From contig CM044500.1 in the NCBI GenBank assembly GCA_024364805.1, positions 84,988,851 to 85,020,443 on the forward strand: DNA of 31,593 bases. The letters are read 5' to 3'. The notes below the pieces were generated by a model. It saw only the letters and a list, made by a program, of their open reading frames with translations, did no database searches and had not been told where the DNA came from. Source of the stretch: Euprymna scolopes. Taxonomy: Eukaryota > Mollusca > Cephalopoda > Sepiida > Sepiolidae. How positions within the stretch are numbered: position 1 is the stretch's first letter; each line of letters begins with the position of its first letter. This document shows, one piece after another, positions 28,236 to 31,593 of the stretch. A program made the translations under genes and the position numbers.

Positions 28236-29808
28236 CTGAAAATATAAAGAAATGAAAAAAAATTATCCATTTAAAAAAGTTTTAAAAAATTAATTGGTAA
28301 AAATTAATATTTTATTAGGATTAAGGAAAAGAGCAAAAAAGATTGTTTTAAATTAACATAATGTAAAAGAAATTAACTTGATAAAAAAAAAAAAAAAAAA
28401 AAAAAAATTTAAAGATTAACAACCTTCACTGACCTCCCACATTCTCCACACCAAAAAATGAGATTCTCTTTATTTTTTTGAAACAATTACGAGTGGATAT
28501 GCTGAAAACTTGTGGTGGAAACAATTTCATTATAATTTAGTGGGCGATCAGTTCTACATATAAATTTAACATAAAATGATTACATATTTCCGGGCTATTC
28601 TAAATTTATGAATGACAAGATCATCAAAACATGTAATTGTCTAAAAATAGTAGACCCCCCCCCCGCAAAAAAAACAACAACAAAAAAAAACAACAAAAAA
28701 ACAACAAAAAAGAAAGAAAACAAAAAAAAGAAAAGAACAATAAAAAAAACAATAACAATAAAAAACAAGAACAATAAAAATCTAAAACAAAAAAATGTAT
28801 CTTCACAAAAAAAAAAAAAAATAAAAAATAAAAAATAAATTTAGTTAACTGCTCTAAAATACTAGAATGGCTTGGAAAATGAGAGGATCAATTTTTGATG
28901 AATTTTACAAAACTGATTCCCCCACTCCAAATTTTATTTAAATTGTTTTTCTTTTTTTTTGGGGGGGGGCTTCTTTTCACCAAGTTTTTCGGGGTGTTCA
29001 TACGTAACCATCTAAAAAACATGGAATCTCATTTTTGGAGGAGAGGAGATTTAGCAGGGAGTGTTATTCAACAATAATACCAAATAAACTTAATGAAAAT
29101 AAAGTTCACATCCAGATAGTTTTATAGCAACAATAAATTAAAAAGTGGTTATCTTAACAGTTTACTGCAATTTTCACTTAAATGCATGTAACTAAATGAA
29201 AAAAAAATTCTAACAGTAATTTTCAAATGTGTCGTGATCTTGTAAAATGATGACCATGTCCCAGACTGACTGCCCTACCCCAAGCACACATCTCATGGTT
29301 TTTCTTCATCTTCTTAGCCAACAGTTTACAATTTGTATATATTATAAAAACACACAATTTAAAAAAAAAAAAAAATGATACATTTTTTTTTTTTAGATAT
29401 GCTTTCAAAAATCGTGCAGCACCAAAAAATTGAAAAATGAAAAGCCCAAAAAATAAATAAGTAAATAGAAAAGGATAAGCCAACAAAAAAAATTAAGGAC
29501 AAGCAAGCAAAAAAAAAAAAAAAAAAAAAACACAAAAAAAAACACAAAAAAAAACACAAAAAACCCACAAAACAAAACAAACAAAAAACATAAACTATGC
29601 TATCTCAGCCCTCTCTCCTTGCCTCCTCCTAGGTCACCTTTGTTAGCCACTGATGCTTGTCTCCATGGTAAGTTGGTTGCAATTTTATTCTTTTATTTTT
29701 TTTTATTCAATCCTTTCTGTTACATTAAAGCTTAAATATTAAGCATTTAATAAATTTATTCAACGTTTTTAATTGTCTATTATCTTGCCTCTTTTTAATT
29801 ACCATATC

Positions 29809-29810
<2 letters not shown>
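28236..29810. other. Region upstream of exon A, low-complexity
   Basis: A tracts at 28382-28407, an AACAAAAA-type stretch at 28665-28840, T/G tracts at 28951-28968, and A-rich sequence at 29350-29590. CAAAAAATGAGATTC near 28454 and, inverted, GAATCTCATTTTTGGAG near 29025 bracket 28454-29040 as a weak inverted pair. I searched the minus strand for the first TMC membrane segment and did not find it. Confidence 0.45.

Positions 29811-29845
<35 letters not shown>
29811..29845. repeat. GT microsatellite at the LINE 3' side
   Basis: About 16 GT units; on the minus strand this is a CA run about 115 bp beyond the LINE stop codon. Confidence 0.9.
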
Positions 29846-29846
<1 letters not shown>

Positions 29847-29960
29847 ACAGAGGAGTCACCACTTATCAAAGCCCGGAGGCCACTCGAGGATAAGGCTTAA
29901 TGTGTGTACAGAAGTCAACAGGACAACATCATAGCATTCATTAGTAATGGCTAAATTGGA

Positions 29961-30738
29961 TTACTTAAGAGGACGACTCATCAAGAACTTGTTCACATTG
30001 GATTTGAAGACAACCATATTGTAGTCAGTTGGAAAGCAGGAAAACGGAACAGAGTTCCACAGGCATGCAGTTCTAAGAAAGTAGCTTTGTTCATGGAATC
30101 TATGTTTAGGTTTAGGCACAGATAAAGAGTGGGGGAAATTATTGATAGTGTTTTCAGCTAGATGAGTGTTTTTTGTGAAAGTCAGGACAGGGGAGATCAT
30201 AGATTGGAGTTCAGATGAGCACTTGCCACGAAAATAATGATAAAGCAGAGACAGGCTTGTGATGTCTCTTCTGTGGGAAAGAGGTTCCAGAGAAAAGAAA
30301 AGGGCACCCCCCCCCACTAAGCCACAAAGTCTATTTTGTACTCTGTCAAGGTAGGATAAGCTGCTTCTAGCAGCTCCTGCTCAAATGTGGCAACAGTACT
30401 CCATCCTTGGACCCATTTAGCTCTTATACATGTAGAGAATTGCATCAGCAGTGAGATATTTACTGGAATGGAAGAACGATCCCACCATTTTTCCAGCAGT
30501 CCTGGCAACGGATTTGATGTACATGTTCCATCTCAGATCAGGAGTAAAGGTCAAGCCCAGAAGTTTGTCAAAACATGGGGCCTTTTCAAGATGAGAGCCA
30601 TTCATTTCAATTGATGCCAGATGGGGATCAGAGCTTTGATGATGTAAAGATAGAAGTTTGATCTTAGATGCATTAAAATTAACCAGCTACCTCTTTCCCC
30701 ATTACATCACCTGCTCAAGATCAGAGGAGAGAGAATTT
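29961..30738 (-). pseudogene. LINE reverse-transcriptase C-terminus, family Y, copy 2 (best)
   Basis: Minus-strand frame in order: LVNFNASKIKLLSLHHQSS, GLTFTPDLRWNMYIKSVAR, SSKYLTADAILYMYKS, MEYCCHI, SYLDRVQNRLCGLVGG, LEPLSHRRDITSLSLLYHYF, TACLWNSVPFSCFPTDYN, then NVNKFLMSRPLK and a stop. These are the usual blocks after the catalytic core of CR1/Jockey-type LINE ORF2. About 260 codons stay in one frame with four in-frame stops and no frameshift seen, two of them where Gln or Arg codons would be expected. So it is dead and 5' truncated near 30738, but not very old. Related copies are at 7940-8210 and 11465-11505. Confidence 0.8.
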
Positions 30739-30766
30739 TAAATATTTTGTTGTTTTTTATAGTTTA

Positions 30767-30909
30767 CTAGCAGTGGGTACCCGGTGTTGCCTGGGTTTTA
30801 GATGCATGCGTGGTTGGGGGGGGGTTAAAATGAAAACAAAGCGAAGTAATAACCCTGTTTAAATATTATAAAAATAAACACTGTTAAAACTATCAAGAAA
30901 AAAATTCTG

Positions 30910-30961
<52 letters not shown>

Positions 30962-31374
30962 GATTAAAAAAAATAAACGGTCCGGTGTTTGAAAAATCCC
31001 CAAAAAGTATGAGGGGGGGGGGTGCTCGAACTGGAATCATTGATGCGTAAGCAAAAAAACACGTGATGAATTAACTAAAAAGTGAATTAGGTCAAATATC
31101 AATTCCGCAGTGAACGAACTCTAAATGAATTTTTTTGTTTTAATTTAAGTGTAATGCAAGTGAATTCACGATATCATTGCGTTGTAATAATAAACATTAA
31201 AGGAAAAATATAGAAATGTACGGTTATCGAGGAAGTCTAAGGTTAATAGGCCTATAGCACACCTCAGATCCTGTACTGCAGTTTGCGCACATTACATTTG
31301 CATGTAAGGTCTTGATTTTTAATCCTATTAAAAAACTCACACAAGAAAAAATGAGTCCATTTTATTTATATAGA
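30767..31374 (-). mobile_element. Helitron, 608 bp, minus strand
   Basis: On the minus strand the 5' end is TCTATATAAATAAAATGG after A (31375 on the complement). The 3' end is CCCAGGCAACACCGGGTACC then CACTGCTAG, followed by T (complement of 30766). The hairpin-forming CCCAGGCAAC/CCGGG and CTAG are diagnostic. It contains a 51-bp A tract (30910-30960) and G tracts, and no ORF. It lies about 30 bp from the truncated end of the family Y LINE. Confidence 0.8.
30910..30960. repeat. Poly(A) tract inside the Helitron
   Basis: Fifty-one A in a row on the plus strand; gives spurious Phe-rich frames on the minus strand. Confidence 0.95.
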
Positions 31375-31459
31375 TAGATAGTAAAAGAAGATATAGATAG
31401 ATAGAAGATAGAAGACGAAAGAAGATAGATAGATAGAAGATACAATACAAGAAGATAGA

Positions 31460-31492
<33 letters not shown>

Positions 31493-31593
31493 AGAAGAGA
31501 AGAGTAGATAGAGAAGAAGATAGAAAGATAGAAGAAGAGGAAGAAGATAGAAGGATAGAAGAAGAAGATAGAAAGATAGAAGAAGAAGAAGAT
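31371..31593. repeat. TAGA/GAAGA microsatellite running off the window
   Basis: TAGATAGA runs, changing to GAAGATAGAA-type units towards the end. It starts exactly at the outer edge of the Helitron, whose terminal TATATAGA may have seeded it. Confidence 0.9.

Noticed and set aside
28608-28838. Lys/Asn-rich protein on the plus strand and its Phe/Leu-rich mirror
   Set aside because: Low-complexity AACAAAAA sequence.
30317-30614. Plus- and minus-strand frames over the LINE
   Set aside because: Shadows of the minus-strand reverse-transcriptase frame.

Overview
The window looks like animal DNA: AT-rich, full of transposons and microsatellites, with short exons separated by introns of 1 to 6 kb. 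A mollusc, probably a cephalopod, fits best. The reasons are the crowd of tRNA-type SINEs, short Helitrons and foldback elements, plus a degenerate CATCATCAT-type repeat like one I recall from octopus and squid. That assignment is from memory and is not proven here.

The one host gene I can support lies on the minus strand. It is a transmembrane channel-like gene of the TMC4-8 type, closest by eye to TMC7. Ten exons (called A to J, 5' to 3' of the gene) lie between 28235 and 1603. All nine introns are GT-AG and all phases agree, giving 469 continuous codons without a stop. The 5' exons (cytosolic N-terminus, first membrane segment) and the C-terminal tail after exon J are not visible. Nearly all other sequence is intron filled with repeats.

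Layout from low to high coordinate: 1-1602, downstream intron with a LINE 3' end; 1603-1770 exon J; 1771-3363, intron with an inverted 29-bp minisatellite; 3364-3494 exon I; 3495-5442, intron with two long hairpins and two coding-like duplicated segments; 5443-5518 exon H; 5519-8569, intron with SINE tails, a zinc-finger LINE tail, a GT tract and a second LINE; 8570-8761 exon G; 8762-10591, intron with a complete 1.15 kb Helitron; 10592-10689 exon F; 10690-13968, intron with a dead mariner broken by a hAT element and by a SINE that itself holds a 596-bp hairpin; 13969-14083 exon E; 14084-16624, intron with a LINE end, a SINE and a Helitron; 16625-16788 exon D; 16789-20274, intron with a SINE and a possible hAT relic; 20275-20436 exon C; 20437-26832, intron with a hAT MITE, one or two solo LTRs, an intact SINE and a Helitron; 26833-26980 exon B; 26981-28080, intron with a degenerate T-rich minisatellite; 28081-28235 exon A; 28236-31593, low-complexity DNA, a dead LINE, a minus-strand Helitron and a TAGA/GAAGA microsatellite running off the end.

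The main observations are a multi-level transposon nest whose order can be read from target-site duplications, several long near-palindromes inside one transcribed gene (possible double-stranded RNA and A-to-I editing substrates), four Helitrons with clean A/T target sites, and an open frame running 114 codons past the splice donor of exon B.
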